The notes under the pieces: model-generated
Told to the model about the DNA's origin: nothing
The model's input: only the letters and a program-made list of their open reading frames with translations
The model's database searches: none
Assembly (NCBI GenBank): GCA_963576735.1
Contig: OY755183.1
Location: forward strand, 16,697,213-16,761,212
DNA: 64,000 bases
DNA from: Bedellia somnulentella
Lineage: Eukaryota; Arthropoda; Insecta; Lepidoptera; Bedelliidae
Reading direction: 5' to 3'
In this document: positions 43,201 through 52,301 of the stretch, piece after piece
How the letters are laid out: each line of letters starts with the position of its first letter
Position numbering within the stretch: position 1 is the stretch's first letter
Position numbers and translations under genes: made by a program

Positions 43201-46017
43201 TAATCTATATAGCAAAACAACGTTTGCTATGAATCTATGAAGCTAAAATATGTGTCCTTGTTTCTTCGATTTATTCCTATAATACACATAATAAGTTACA
43301 TTTCAATGTCTCCTCGACAACCTCCACAATCCTACCAATCTAGTGAACCCCTACCACACTCAGTCCAGCCAAGTAGCCGGCTCACAGCCACCTCGGGACT
43401 AGGAGGAAATAAGTTTGATTCTTTCTTTGATACATTCTTATAAATTAAACAATAGCTTACCTTTCTACTACATGGATACCAAGGGAACAACCTTCTATCT
43501 CGTTTCTTAGAGAAAATATGCTGTTTCTTTGATGTGCTCTTATAAATTAAATAACTTACCTTTCAAGGTACTAACTTACCTTACCCTCCACAATCCTGCC
43601 TATTTCTTTGATGGATCCCTATTAATTATACCTTTTATTTTTATTATTATTACCTTTCAATGTCTCCTCGACAACCTCCACAATCCTATCAATCTGTTGA
43701 ACCCCGACCACACTCAACCCAGCCAGGTAGCCAGCTCGGGGGGCGCCCTGTGGGACACAGCCCGCTACCACCACGTGGATGCCGCGGGAGCGACCTAGCT
43801 CGATCTCGTTTCTACAAGAAAAAACGGAGATATTTTTTTTAAAGCACTTTTTAAATAAATTATAAATCGCACTCTAAGAGAGAAAGAGGCTCAAGTCCAA
43901 AAATAGTGATATTGAGTTACAATCATAGAGAGATATAAAAAAGTATGCTCTATCGATGAATAGTAAAATAAAGGCACATATTGTTAAAAAACAGGATAGT
44001 GAATTTTCCCTATAACAATAAGTGCCTTTGTTTTAGAGCATACTTTTTTATGCCTCTCTATGATTGTAACTCAATATCACTATTTTTGGACTTGAGCCTC
44101 TTTCGTTCTGAGAGTGTGAAATGTACAGCTATAAATCACAAAATTAGGTGGTTGGTGCTAAAGATAAGATGTACCTCAGCCAACAAGTTGTAGAGTAAGA
44201 ATCATTGGTGATGGTTGATCGGAAATATTGCCTAGGATTTGATTAAAAATCCCCAGAACCCTTAGCCGCCTCATACAACACCCACAAGAAGGAATGGGTT
44301 AGTTGTATTTTAATTTGACACTACACAGATATCATAGATATAAATTGGTTTATCCTTATTTGCTGAAATGCTCCCAAATACAATCTCTGTTATACACATT
44401 TTGCAGAAGTATTAAAAGGAAATGAAACTGTTGAATAAAATGAACGCTTGTTGAGACAAAAGAGACAAAAGACAAAAGTTGTGTTGAGATTTCCCTGTTA
44501 GATAGAATGTTTTGGGGACGCATTCTACTTAAGTCAAATTAATTACATAATTAATAAATAAAGCATTTGGCGTTTAAAAGAATTTTTAATAAGAATTAGA
44601 TTTGATTTAATTTAAAAAAACAATTTTATTATATTTTGCAATCCTGGTTAGTCAAGGAAGATAGTTAATATTACCTAAAATGTTCTTCAGCAGGATTTTT
44701 AACAGTGCAGGAGTTGAGCAGCCACAACTGAGCATCAAACTTGTCATCAGTCAGCCGGTAGCCGTTGGACGCAAGCAAACCAGCCATGTACTCCGAGTCG
44801 GAGCTGTTGTGGGCGCAACCCCATGTCTTCACATATATTGTTTGGGTACCTGAAAATTATTTAAATAAACCATATCAGTGGTAGTGCAGGGAGTAACTTT
44901 TAGTATTACAAAAAAGACTTTGAACAAAGTATAAAGCTAGGAACACAGGTCAACAATAATGATTTAAACCTTATTTTAAAGGTGTTTTCTATTACACATA
45001 AATAAAAGATGTTATTAAAGGAAAGAAAAATTTCGACACTGGCGGGGTTTGAACCCGCGACCTTCGTCCGAATTAGTTAAAATTCGGAGGTAGGAAACGC
45101 AAACACTACTTGAACGTGTAAAAAAGAAACAAAGTATAGAGAAATTTCGCGCTGGATGCCAACTGACACTGTAGCTCAATTGGCAGAGCGACGGGGGCGT
45201 ATACCGGAAGGTTGCGGGTTCGAACCCCGCCAGTGTCGAAATTTTCCTTTCCTTTAATAACATCTTTTATTTATGAGTAATAATCCCCACATGAGGAATT
45301 CATGTCAAAAAGCATTAAATTATGTGTTTTCTATTACTTCAAACATAATAAGTGATAGCAGACTGCATATATTTTAAACTTAACTTTTGTAAAGTATGCA
45401 TGGATAGTCCAGGATTCTTACAAACTTATTAACATTGCTACTATCAGAAACTACTGATTTGATAAATTATTTCAGTGTCAGATAGTACATTTAAAGGGGT
45501 TTACTATTATCGGGATAAAACCAATATGAGCAGTGCAGTAATGATAAATATTGTAAATTAGAGAATCCTTTTTTAAGTGAAATATCTAATGATTGGAGTA
45601 CTGAAAAAACTAACATTTAGGAACAATCTAAATGGTTTAAAAACGGTGGGATATATCTGTATCTACGTAAGAAGAATTAACACAATTCTTGCGCTTAACT
45701 AATAAACCAAAATAAAACCAAGTGCAATAAATAGGTAGTATGTAATGTATTTTATAATGTAGGCAGTTTTGTTAGGGAAATATGGTCCCCTTTTAAAGTT
45801 ATCATAAAAATCGGAAACTAAAGATACCGTTTTAGGTTATACCTGGAACTACACTCTCCAAAATGGGCTTTTCTATTGGTTCCAAGTCTGCGGGCTTTGG
45901 TTTTTTAGATCGAACATTTACATTTTTACGACTTGAATATCTTTCTTTTGGAGTTATATCCTGCGAATCGATTAAATCTTCGATATCGTCAATAATTTCA
46001 CTGCAGGCACCTGACAT
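34237..46017 (-). CDS. CDKAL1: CDKAL1, threonylcarbamoyladenosine tRNA methylthiotransferase
   Basis: Nine exons in transcript order: 46017-45843, 44849-44675, 43811-43654, 42505-42239, 41604-41439, 40895-40788, 37459-37294, 36371-36210 and 34476-34237. They sum to 1617 nt, 538 residues, every junction in phase. The enzyme adds a methylthio group to t6A37 of tRNA-Lys, improving decoding of AAA/AAG. The N-terminal UPF0004 domain keeps its three cluster cysteines (C70 in TWGC, C106 in NSC, C135 in AGCVPQ). The radical-SAM motif CLNQCTYC gives C212, C216 and C219. Further family signatures are [37 protein letters not shown] and [19 protein letters not shown] domain (about 455-515) and a hydrophobic tail ending the protein (about 516-538) predict anchoring to the ER facing the cytosol, as known for the family. 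Length matches animal orthologs. Introns carry the RLE-retrotransposon fragment, a 496-bp MITE and many SINEs. No damage seen. Confidence 0.95.
34596..34791 (+). mobile_element. tRNA-bearing fold-back element, copy T2
   Basis: Compact copy in which the left arm (GACACAGGCGGGAATCGAACCCGCG, reversed T-arm and acceptor) is followed almost at once by the tRNA-like part (about 34691-34763) and right arm. The T-stem has one mismatch, GCGGA against CCCGC. AAATTTTG lies on both sides and may be a target duplication. Confidence 0.75.
34868..35110 (+). repeat. SINE-A copy
   Basis: From GTACTGCCGGCTTAGATTAT to GGATTTGTAGCCGTGAAAAT plus a TATG tail. Lies in the last CDKAL1 intron, antisense to the gene. 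Confidence 0.75.
35275..35410 (+). repeat. tRNA-headed SINE (family D) copy
   Basis: The B-box region GGTTGTGGGTTCGAAACCCAC can pair like a T-arm. The body (TGATTATTTCTCTTGAATGTT) matches 38920-38950. The A-box end is decayed. Confidence 0.45.
35499..35994. mobile_element. 496-bp MITE, copy 2
   Basis: Same element as 14460-14956 in opposite orientation, with identical 16-bp termini AATTCGGTATGCAAAG/CTTTGCATACCGAATT and matching interior. Located in CDKAL1 intron 8. No open frame of note. Confidence 0.85.
36088..36190 (+). repeat. SINE-A 5' half
   Basis: GTGTACTGTCGGTTTAGAATCC..CCGTGGGTGTATGCACGAAGGGACTAAG to TTTTAAGTGATTTTTG, then broken off 20 bp before CDKAL1 exon 8. Confidence 0.6.
36935..37178 (-). 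repeat. SINE-A copy
   Basis: Full-length minus copy, from CATACATATACTCACGGC to GCCGACACTACACGGC, in CDKAL1 intron 7 and in sense with the gene. Confidence 0.8.
37505..37860 (-). repeat. Probable LINE 3' UTR remnant
   Basis: CATTTATTTCCAAAAACAGTAC and CTGTGGCCCCCGCACTAGGT are typical of minus-strand LINE 3' ends, followed by a GTGTGTG-rich tract near 37775-37805. No frame survives. Confidence 0.35.
37955..38490 (+). repeat. SINE-B copy interrupted by SINE-A
   Basis: The tRNA-like head (GTGGTAACTCAATGGGAACA..GTGGGTTCAAATTCC) and body run to 38132, then resume at 38384 (GTGACGGTGTATTCGTA.., CTATCACGTAAGTA..) after the inserted SINE-A. The order of insertion is therefore SINE-B first. Confidence 0.75.
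38133..38372 (+). repeat. SINE-A copy with 11-bp target duplication, inside SINE-B
   Basis: Full-length copy from GCCGTATAGTGTCGGC to a TATG tail, flanked by TATACTTAGTT at 38122-38132 and 38373-38383. Confidence 0.88.
38617..38850 (-). mobile_element. tRNA-bearing fold-back element, copy T3
   Basis: Mirror image of T1: the tRNA-like part (38643-38714, minus strand) lies at the left and the right arm has lost its tRNA portion. The cloverleaf is complete: acceptor GACACGG/CTGTGTC with one G-U pair, D-arm GCTC/GAGC, anticodon arm TCGGG/CCCGA with loop GCGTATA, T-arm GCGGG/CCCGC. The loop lacks the U33 expected of a working tRNA. Confidence 0.78.
38643..38714 (-). tRNA. tRNA-like cloverleaf in fold-back element (probably not a working tRNA)
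   Basis: 72 nt that fold as a tRNA in every arm. With the best anticodon stem, positions 34-36 are GTA (Tyr), but position 33 is C instead of T and no intron is present, although nuclear tRNA-Tyr genes normally have one. The A-box TGGCTCAATTGG and B-box GGTTCGATTCC are intact, so Pol III transcription is plausible. Listed as tRNA only for its shape. Confidence 0.3.
38860..38965 (+). repeat. tRNA-headed SINE (family D) fragment
   Basis: B-box region TCGCGAGTTCAATCCCAGC, then TAGTTGTTTCTTAGTCTTGAATGT, like the body at 35365-35390. The head is only partly preserved. Confidence 0.4.
39450..40679 (+). pseudogene. 3' part of an RLE-type non-LTR retrotransposon ORF, frameshifted
   Basis: Three frames continue one protein: 39450-39971, then 39862-40482 from about 39955, then 40308-40679 from about 40395, so at least two indels. 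The product has a CxC..GLHC-type zinc-binding segment ([17 protein letters not shown]), [13 protein letters not shown], and an R-PDG..RDAT stretch ([14 protein letters not shown], then CLIRDATC), like the restriction-like endonuclease domain that follows the RT in CRE/R2/NeSL-type elements. No reverse transcriptase remains upstream; the copy is 5'-truncated. It lies in CDKAL1 intron 6, antisense to the gene. The family name is an inference from motif order. Confidence 0.65.
41696..42047 (+). mobile_element. tRNA-bearing fold-back element, copy T4, with 13-bp target duplication
   Basis: 352 bp flanked by TTACAACTGAAAT at 41683-41695 and 42048-42060. The left arm is TTTAAATCTTTTTGTTCATG..AAATCTCGACACAGGCG, and the tRNA-like part is at 41950-42021. 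Both arms share a change absent from other copies (CTCGACAC / GTGTCGAG). The 13-bp duplication points to a target-primed retrotransposition, not a cut-and-paste transposase. Confidence 0.85.
43298..43600 (-). pseudogene. Degenerate copies of CDKAL1 exon 3
   Basis: 43298-43404 repeats the 3' two-thirds of exon 3 (TTTCAATGTCTCCTCGACAA.., CTCCACAATCCTA), and 43463-43505 repeats its 5' end (ACATGGATACCAAGGGAACA, ATCTCGTTTCT). 43552-43600 again has the donor side (TTACCTTTCAAGG) and CCTCCACAATCCTGCC. Interrupting units of about 50 bp (TTCTTTGATRYRYTCTTATAAATTAAA) recur as well. All lie in the intron just after the real exon (43654-43811). The copy's donor is mutated (GAAATGTAAC) and its frame is broken. 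Confidence 0.8.
43870..44116. mobile_element. Palindromic MITE
   Basis: Arms of about 105 bp. The left starts CACTCTAAGAGAGAAAGAGG, the right ends CCTCTTTCGTTCTGAGAGTG. The stem continues through GTCCAAAAATAGTGATATTG and AAAAAAGTATGCTCTA. In CDKAL1 intron 2. The frame at 43981-44193 runs through the right arm and is not a gene. Confidence 0.8.
44122..44334 (-). repeat. SINE-A copy, diverged
   Basis: TACAGCTATAAATCAC, then ATTGGTGATGGTTGATCGGAA, then CCCTTAGCCGCCTCATACAACACCC and TTTGACACTACACAG. It directly follows the palindromic MITE. Confidence 0.6.
44995..45312 (+). mobile_element. tRNA-bearing fold-back element, copy T5
   Basis: Both arms are complete: ATAAAAGATGTTATTAAAGG faces CCTTTAATAACATCTTTTAT, and the reversed T-arm GGCGGGGTTTGAACCCGCGA faces TTGCGGGTTCGAACCCCGCC. 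The tRNA-like part (45165-45238) has a perfect Watson-Crick acceptor stem GACACTG/CAGTGTC, different from the GACACGG/CTGTGTC of other copies. The changes are shared by both arms. Confidence 0.85.
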
Positions 46018-46382
46018 TTTTATAAAACATAACCAAACAAAACAGAAGTCAAAACAAAACATTGCATTTATTCATAAGTTATATTTATAGCAGGTCGATG
46101 CCAGATTTCAATCTTTTTGAGCCAATATAATATCCAACAAACAAAATATCAAATAATTCCATGGAAATCGAATAATTCAATGTATTATTTATTATTATGA
46201 CGATAACGATTTCAATAAATAAATAAATCAATTGACAGTTAAGTAGATTCACCAAATTTGTTTAAATATTCATTAGGTAGGTACATCCGTATCTTTCGTA
46301 TCTTGGTCTTCTCCTGATATCATTCTGATACTAAACTTCAGCTAATAATAGCTAATAAAATAAAATAATCATTTATTACAAA
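46018..46382 (-). promoter_or_regulatory. Probable CDKAL1 promoter region
   Basis: The 365 bp upstream of the CDKAL1 ATG hold no other gene. No TATA box or clear initiator was identified. A SINE-A insertion at 46393 limits the native upstream sequence. Assigned only by position. Confidence 0.35.
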
Positions 46383-46392
46383 GTAAAAAGAT

Positions 46393-46642
46393 TGCCGTGT
46401 AGTGTCGGCTTAGAATAACACTACCCCATTTCTACCCGTGGGTGATCGTAAGAGGCGACTAAGGGTATAGGGGCTTTTTAAGTAATTTTTGGGCGATGTG
46501 GTTGGAAACCCGTCACCAAAAACATTTATTTAAACCATCTTTTCCCCGTCAACTTCCAAAAGTGGCTGAGGAATTTCTTATTCCAAAGCTCTGGCTACCC
46601 CGTTAAGGGATTTATAGCCGTGAGTATAAATAGTATATATAT
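46393..46642 (+). repeat. SINE-A copy with 10-bp target duplication
   Basis: Full-length, from TGCCGTGTAGTGTCGGC to GCCGTGAGTATAAATAG. GTAAAAAGAT lies at 46383-46392 and 46643-46652. Confidence 0.87.
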
Positions 46643-46699
46643 GTAAAAAGATAAATCTTTGTTTTTTGAACGTCAAATTTCAACTTATTACTAAATTTA

Positions 46700-46945
46700 C
46701 TTCGGATTCGGAAGGGGTTTTGTTGAGAGAAGAACCCGTAAGAAACTCGTCAACACACATCTTTTTTTACGTCCATTACAGTTTTGGTGTTAGCCCGGAA
46801 ACATCCTGCACAGAGCCCTGATGACACCAAGCCACTTCATTAATGTAATCATTAACATTTTAATAGGCTTTCGAACTAAGATTTCTTTTAACTACTGCTT
46901 TGAATTTTGTTTCTGATAAATTTAAAATGTTTTCAGGTATTTTAT
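46700..46945 (-). repeat. LINE ORF2 C-terminal remnant
   Basis: The minus strand reads KIPENILNLSETKFKAVVKR then a stop and NVNDYINEVAW, the usual C-terminal tail of insect LINE ORF2 proteins. Broken by stops. The fold-back element T6 is inserted at its upstream edge. Confidence 0.5.
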
Positions 46946-46949
46946 TATA

Positions 46950-47105
46950 CATAAAGGAAAGAAAAAATTCGACACAGGCGGGAATCGAACCCGCGACCTC
47001 GGGTATACGCCCCCGTCGCTCTGCCAATTGAACGACCGCGTCAATGGCTGCCAGCGCAAAATTCTTCTATGTTTCTTTTACACTTTTAAGAAGTGTTTTT
47101 TATAA
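46950..47105 (-). mobile_element. tRNA-bearing fold-back element, copy T6 (one arm)
   Basis: AAAGGAAAGAAAAAATTCGACACAGG and a tRNA-like part (46970-47042, minus strand) with GACGCGG against CTGTGTC, so the acceptor stem is weakened. The spacer CATTGACGCGG..GCAAAATTCTTCTATG follows; the other arm is missing. Confidence 0.7.
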
Positions 47106-48188
47106 AGATATTAATGTAAAATATGTGTAGTCTTTGAATAGACCTACCTACCACTTATAGCATATAAAGAATACGTCACGACGAGCAAGAAAAGGATAGC
47201 TAAGTATAAAACTCTTAAGGATAGAAAAAGCTAGTACTGTGATTTTTTGTCCCTTACGGTGTAACCTATATTTTGCTGGTGCACACTGACATTATTTAAG
47301 TGACAGTTTGTACCAGTCTGTGAGAGAAATAAACCTTCAATTTTAGATAATATTTTGCAATTACGTGAAACCAATCATATTTTGGACTCTTAGGAAGTAA
47401 GCTTGTTTAGGGCAGAAACCTTGTTTATGTGATCATACATACATACATATACTCACGGCCACAACTCCCTAGAAGGGGTAGCCAGAGCCAAGTTTGAAGA
47501 AAAAACGACTATTGATGATGATGATTACTATATATTATACTATTCAAAGTACATTACATTATTTGATGCCTTGATCACAAGTCACTCTCCCGCGCATCCA
47601 CACTGGAATCCCGCGTTCATCCTTCACTCATCTTGACATTGACATCCATTGACGGGTCACGGCACACTGTCGGTGTTGCCAATTCATAAAAATATGACAT
47701 TCGGCCATCCGACAATGTGCAACCTCCTGGTGCACGTTTTTAACACATTATCTAAACTTTATTTGTATTGATCTAAAAACATTTAAGCATAAGCAAGTAA
47801 TTTTCATCGAGGCGAGCATCGAGCTGTGAATAATATGACATTCGGCACTTATACAAAAATAAATAGCATGAAAATTCAAAAATAATAATTGTACATTGCA
47901 ATACTTAAACACTACAGGAATTTCTTACAAGAATACTTCAAAAATTCTAATAAATCATTATCATCAATCTTAATCCTTATTAACTGCTATCAAAAGTTAG
48001 TATTATTTACTTTTGACTATGTTTATAAGAAGTATATATATATTAACATTCTGAAACTTACTTATTACACACCTTATTCAAATACCACTTACCTATCGAT
48101 TACATTCTGTAATACAAAAATCAAATGAGAGCCAACCAAATGGTATTCGTTAATTATAATCATAACATACTGTTTAAGTTTAACATAA
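47106..48188. other. Intergenic stretch
   Basis: No gene recognised. 47434-47490 is a SINE-A fragment (CATACATACATATACTCACGGCC..AGAAGGGGTAGCCAGAGCC). A GC-richer, non-repeated patch at about 47570-47740 (GGGTCACGGCACACTGTCGG) might be a promoter but has no gene beside it. The frame 47889-48128 is low complexity. Confidence 0.4.
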
Positions 48189-48189
48189 T

Positions 48190-49340
48190 TTAATATTCTA
48201 ATAAAATAAACTTTATTGTACACCAAAACAATTTAAGGACATATGCAGAATGAAATACAATAGACAGGAAAACAATAGGCGGGCATATCGCTAAAAGACT
48301 TATGCAATCTTATACTAATACTCTTAATGTACTTCATTAACATTTATAAGCTTAAAATTAATTTAAAACTATTCATTTACACTGTCACGGTTGCTAGAGC
48401 TATCATCAATTTCTAGAGCATTAACATATCCTGATTCTGTCAGCGGCTTATGACAGTATTGTAAGAATTGCCCTATTAGGTCTTACCCAGATACAAAATC
48501 AAAATCTTTATAGCATTTCACACATCGCAATTTACATGACATAATGTACATAAATTTTTACATGTATACCCTGCAAGGGCATAGCAAAATATACTCATTT
48601 CTAAATTTATTACATTTTAATCAAATCTCACACAACTAATCTACACATTAAACTTGATAACACAAAACACGATAAAGTAAAAATTAGGAAACATAATCAT
48701 TTATAAAATTCAAAAACAATCCAACAATCAAATTAAATTACATTAAATTAAAATAAAATAAATTAAAATTCTGGTAATTATTTAAAGTATCATATTAGAT
48801 AATATTATTATCAAAATATTCCTTAGAATTATAAAAACAATTTTCTATTAAATACAATCTTAAAAGTTTTACAAAAGATTTGTAGTCAGATTCTTGAGCT
48901 ATGAATTTGGAAGGTGATTGTATATTTTACAGCACATAGGGAGAGGACTTGTATAATGAATTTGTAATCTTGAAGGCGGTACTAGTAATTTATTCCTTCC
49001 GGATCTTAATGGGAATCTTCGAATATAGTCAGATTGTTTTTTTTTTTTTTTTTTTTTTAAATTGTGGATACTTTCTTACTAATTTACAGCTTTCCAAAAT
49101 ATAAAGAGAACAAAGAGTTGAAATTTTTAGATTCTTAAAGTGTGGTCTACAGCTGTTTGGAATTTTTATGTTTGCTAAAATTCTTAGTACCGTTTTTGCA
49201 ATATAAATGTCTTGTGCATCAGTACTATTACCCCAAAAGACGACGCCGTAACTTAACCTTGAATTTACATAAGCATGGTACAGTGACAAAGCGGTGCTCA
49301 AGTCAGTAGTTTTTTTTTTTTTATTTCCGCTAACCCGCAC
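48190..49340 (-). repeat. Decayed LINE, minus strand (3' UTR and RT C-terminus)
   Basis: The minus-strand translation from 49310 reads LSLYHAYVNSRLSYGVVFWG and later CRPHFKNLKISTLCSLYILE, the region after the RT in Jockey-type ORF2. It is framed by A-runs translating as lysines. TTTATTGTACACCAAAACAA near 48210 is the usual end of such LINEs. No functional frame remains. Confidence 0.6.
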
Positions 49341-51960
49341 GCAAAACTAGTCAATTTAAATCTCATTGTACCAATGTTTTTTTTTTTTTTTAATTTAGGT
49401 TTGTATCCAGTGTTAACCCCAATAAAGTGAACTTATCGACGGAATCAATTTTTATATTTCTGTACTTAAAATCAATATTTAATGCAGTATACTTGTCCTA
49501 GCCACGATCATACATGACTTACAGAATTCTGTGCTGACTATAAATTTAAAATTGTTTGGTTAAACCGTTCTGTTAGTTTTTTTTATTCCAATTTTGTTGT
49601 TTGTGTAAAAGTTTCAACATTCTGACTATACCAGTTTATCAGACACTACCTAAAGACAGAGGAACAAACAGCGAAGTCTTAGTAATTGGGTCCCGTTTAT
49701 ATGTAAGTCATACTAATACGAATATTCGTCGATGTAGGAAATAAAGAAAAGGTATGATATAGTATACACTTTGTAATTAATGTAATTAAAACTATTTTAA
49801 TCCTAGTTTTAAAATGGCTATAACTTTCAAAAATTTAAAGAAAAATATATATAATTGAGGGGATTTTAGAGGAGGAAGTTTTAGATATAAAATACTAATG
49901 TTTTCTATACTACCATCTTGACATCATCTGTACTACCACAATTACAGGCGTATCTAAAACTATGCTTATTTGCTAAGGTATTTGAGCGAATTGTTTGAAA
50001 CCAGGTCTACTCAGCTTTGAGCTCTGGTTTAGTGAGGAACAACATGGGTTTTTTTTTTTTTTTTTAGGAAACGATCAACAGTATCTAATCTTGTTATTAC
50101 GTATGACTGTATAAGTAGCTGTATGGATGCTGGAGCTCAAGTCAATGTTTATACACAGACTATGAAAATGATTTGACTGTATCGACCAGCCTATAATGTT
50201 ACGTGAGTTGAAAGCTATTGGTATATATAAAAGATGCTTTGAAAACTAAGATAGTCCTGTATGCAGTTGATATAAAAACTGCTAAGTGCATTCAGTCTCC
50301 AGCAGATGTTCGCAAACTTCAAAACGATCTTGATAGTTTTCAAAGTTATTGTGAAATCAATGGCTGAGGAATTTATGATTCCTTGGCTCTGGCCACCCCC
50401 TTCCTATTACATATTGTATGTTAGTATTATTTGGCGATCCTGCCAGGATATGTGAAATCAAAAGGTCAATTTGAATGTCTCAAAAAGTTATTTGTTTTGT
50501 GACTTTAACTCGCAATTTATCTTTATATAAAACGAAAATTTAAGATAACAATAGTCTAAGACACATCCAGATAACTAGAGCTGCGAAAACAAGTGATTTA
50601 GGGTTAATACATGACAGCGAACACTTATTCGACAAGCTTACAGAACATATAGCTGTATTTTGATTGCTAGTACAGCTTCCGATTTATATAAATATTTAGT
50701 TTATTTACCAAGTTTTTTTTTTTTTATAAAAACCCAATATTGTACTATAATTATTTTGGTAAATATTTGTGAAAACTCCCTTGCAAAAGAGCTTTTGGAA
50801 ATGTTATTACTAATATATGTTTAAAAGTAGCTTTAATTTTTCTGAAGAATGTAAATAAAATCTGTGAAATGAGCATAACAAATCTTTTAAAGTAAAATAT
50901 ATAACTCTTTAAAAACATAAGAAAATTCCTTGTTAAGTGAAAAACTGGTTCTATATATATTACCATGAGTAAAGGCACTTTTTTTTTTTTTAAATATTGA
51001 TGTTGATGTCTTTTTATTTGCATTTTCTCTCAAAATTGTTTGTATTTGTATTATTGTAAGGTATGTTTTCTGTGCATGTGTGAACATCTGTTATTGGCAT
51101 TGCTTTATTTATTTTATTAACTGTGTAATTGAGTAATAATGTGGCTATTAATGTTCCCAATAATATAAGTAGCCCCTCTTTTTTTTTTTTTTTTAGCTGT
51201 AACACTTATGAACTAACAAAATTCTAAGTAACCAAAAATCCGAACACACATGTTGATTTATTTTATGAATCTGAGTTAAATGTCTTCGAAACTAATAGAT
51301 CTAAAGGTCTTATTTCATCTAATGTTATTAGGCTTTAAGAAACATATAGAACTTAGGCTGACCATATCTGAATGGGTTGAAATATTTAAATTAAACTAGA
51401 ATTTACATAACTGTTCAGTAAAGCACAGTCTAAGACATACTCAAGCTGCAAAACACAAAAAAAAATACAATTAACTAAACCAAATATTAAAAGTCCATCG
51501 ATTTGTCAGAGAAACGGTTATGAAATGGCGATCAAGCTGTATAATCTAGTAAAGGATGAGACAAAATTACTGACATACAATAAATATAAAATTATCATTT
51601 TTAATTATCTGTTGGACAACTGTTTCTATATAATTGATGACTTTATTAAAAATTGCAATATATGACTTTAAAAATTTAAACTATGTTTTTCTCTTTTTTT
51701 TTTTTTTTGACATTGAAATTGTAATAAAGTTTATATAATATTTTGACATGTGTGATTGATGTGATTTACTGTATAATATAATAATTATATTTTTATTTAT
51801 TTTTTTATGACATTTTAATTTTAATAAAATTTAGAATATGTGTACATGTGTTGCCTTGATTGACTTACAAAATTTTAATAATGTTTAATTTTTTTTTTTA
51901 TTACGATAGACAATGTTATTATAGTAGTTTTAAGATATGTAAAAAAAAAATATCAATAAT
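48990..51960. repeat. Region of repeated poly-T/poly-A runs
   Basis: T-runs of roughly 12 to 22 bases occur at about 49038, 49309, 49378, 50050, 50714, 50980, 51179, 51695 and shorter ones near 51889, plus an A-run near 51941. Inside the LINE remnants they sit where related elements have only short runs (for example before AGGAAACGATCAACAG at 50070). Confidence 0.6.
50040..50690 (+). repeat. Decayed LINE, plus strand (RT fragment)
   Basis: RKRSTVSNLVITYD, MDAGAQVNVYT, TAKCIQSPADVRKLQNDLDS and KTSDLGLIHDSEHLFDKLTE can be read in changing frames with stops. They match RT motifs around those of LINE 1 (its RRSTVSNLLVFSD and DLGVTYDSKLLFD). A 43-bp SINE-A piece (50361-50403, GGCTGAGGAATTTATGATTC) interrupts it. 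Confidence 0.6.
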
Positions 51961-52214
51961 TTTAATGTTTAAAAATTTGCACACCTTACTGGCAGTACAT
52001 ACATAGGCCTTCATTTTATATACCACCATTTATACTCATGTATTGGCAAATAAATGATTTTTAATTTTTTATTTATTATTTATTTAAAAGTTATACTTAG
52101 CTTCAACCAGTTCTGTGATGGTAAAATAATGATGTGCTTCTGATCCCATCTATACTACTTCAGCACAACCTCATCACTGGATGTCAAATGACGAAGACGG
52201 ACCTCTCCAAGTCC
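51200..52214. other. AT-rich stretch, no gene seen
   Basis: Contains the last poly-T runs and the presumed 3' UTR of the candidate exon at 52215-52301. Nothing else recognised. Confidence 0.4.
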
Positions 52215-52301
52215 TCATTTTAGATTGTCTATGGCACCGAGAAGCCCTGGAGGCTTGCCAATTGGAATGCTAGACTTGTCTCCGGACATTGTACATTCAA
52301 C
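52215..52301 (-). CDS. Candidate 3'-terminal exon of an unrecognised gene
   Basis: On the minus strand a good acceptor (CATTTCAG) precedes an open stretch of 28 codons plus TGA whose product ends GKPPGLLGAIDNLK. Base composition is clearly less AT-rich than the surroundings. About 160 bp further on come repeated AATAAA signals (minus strand, near 52060-52080), as expected for a short 3' UTR. I do not recognise the peptide. No upstream exon is visible between 52302 and the satellite at 52845, so if the gene is real its earlier exons lie beyond the satellite and the provirus, outside the window. It could also be chance, or part of an unknown transposon. Confidence 0.35.
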   Translation of the reverse strand, partial: VECTMSGDKSSIPIGKPPGLLGAIDNLK

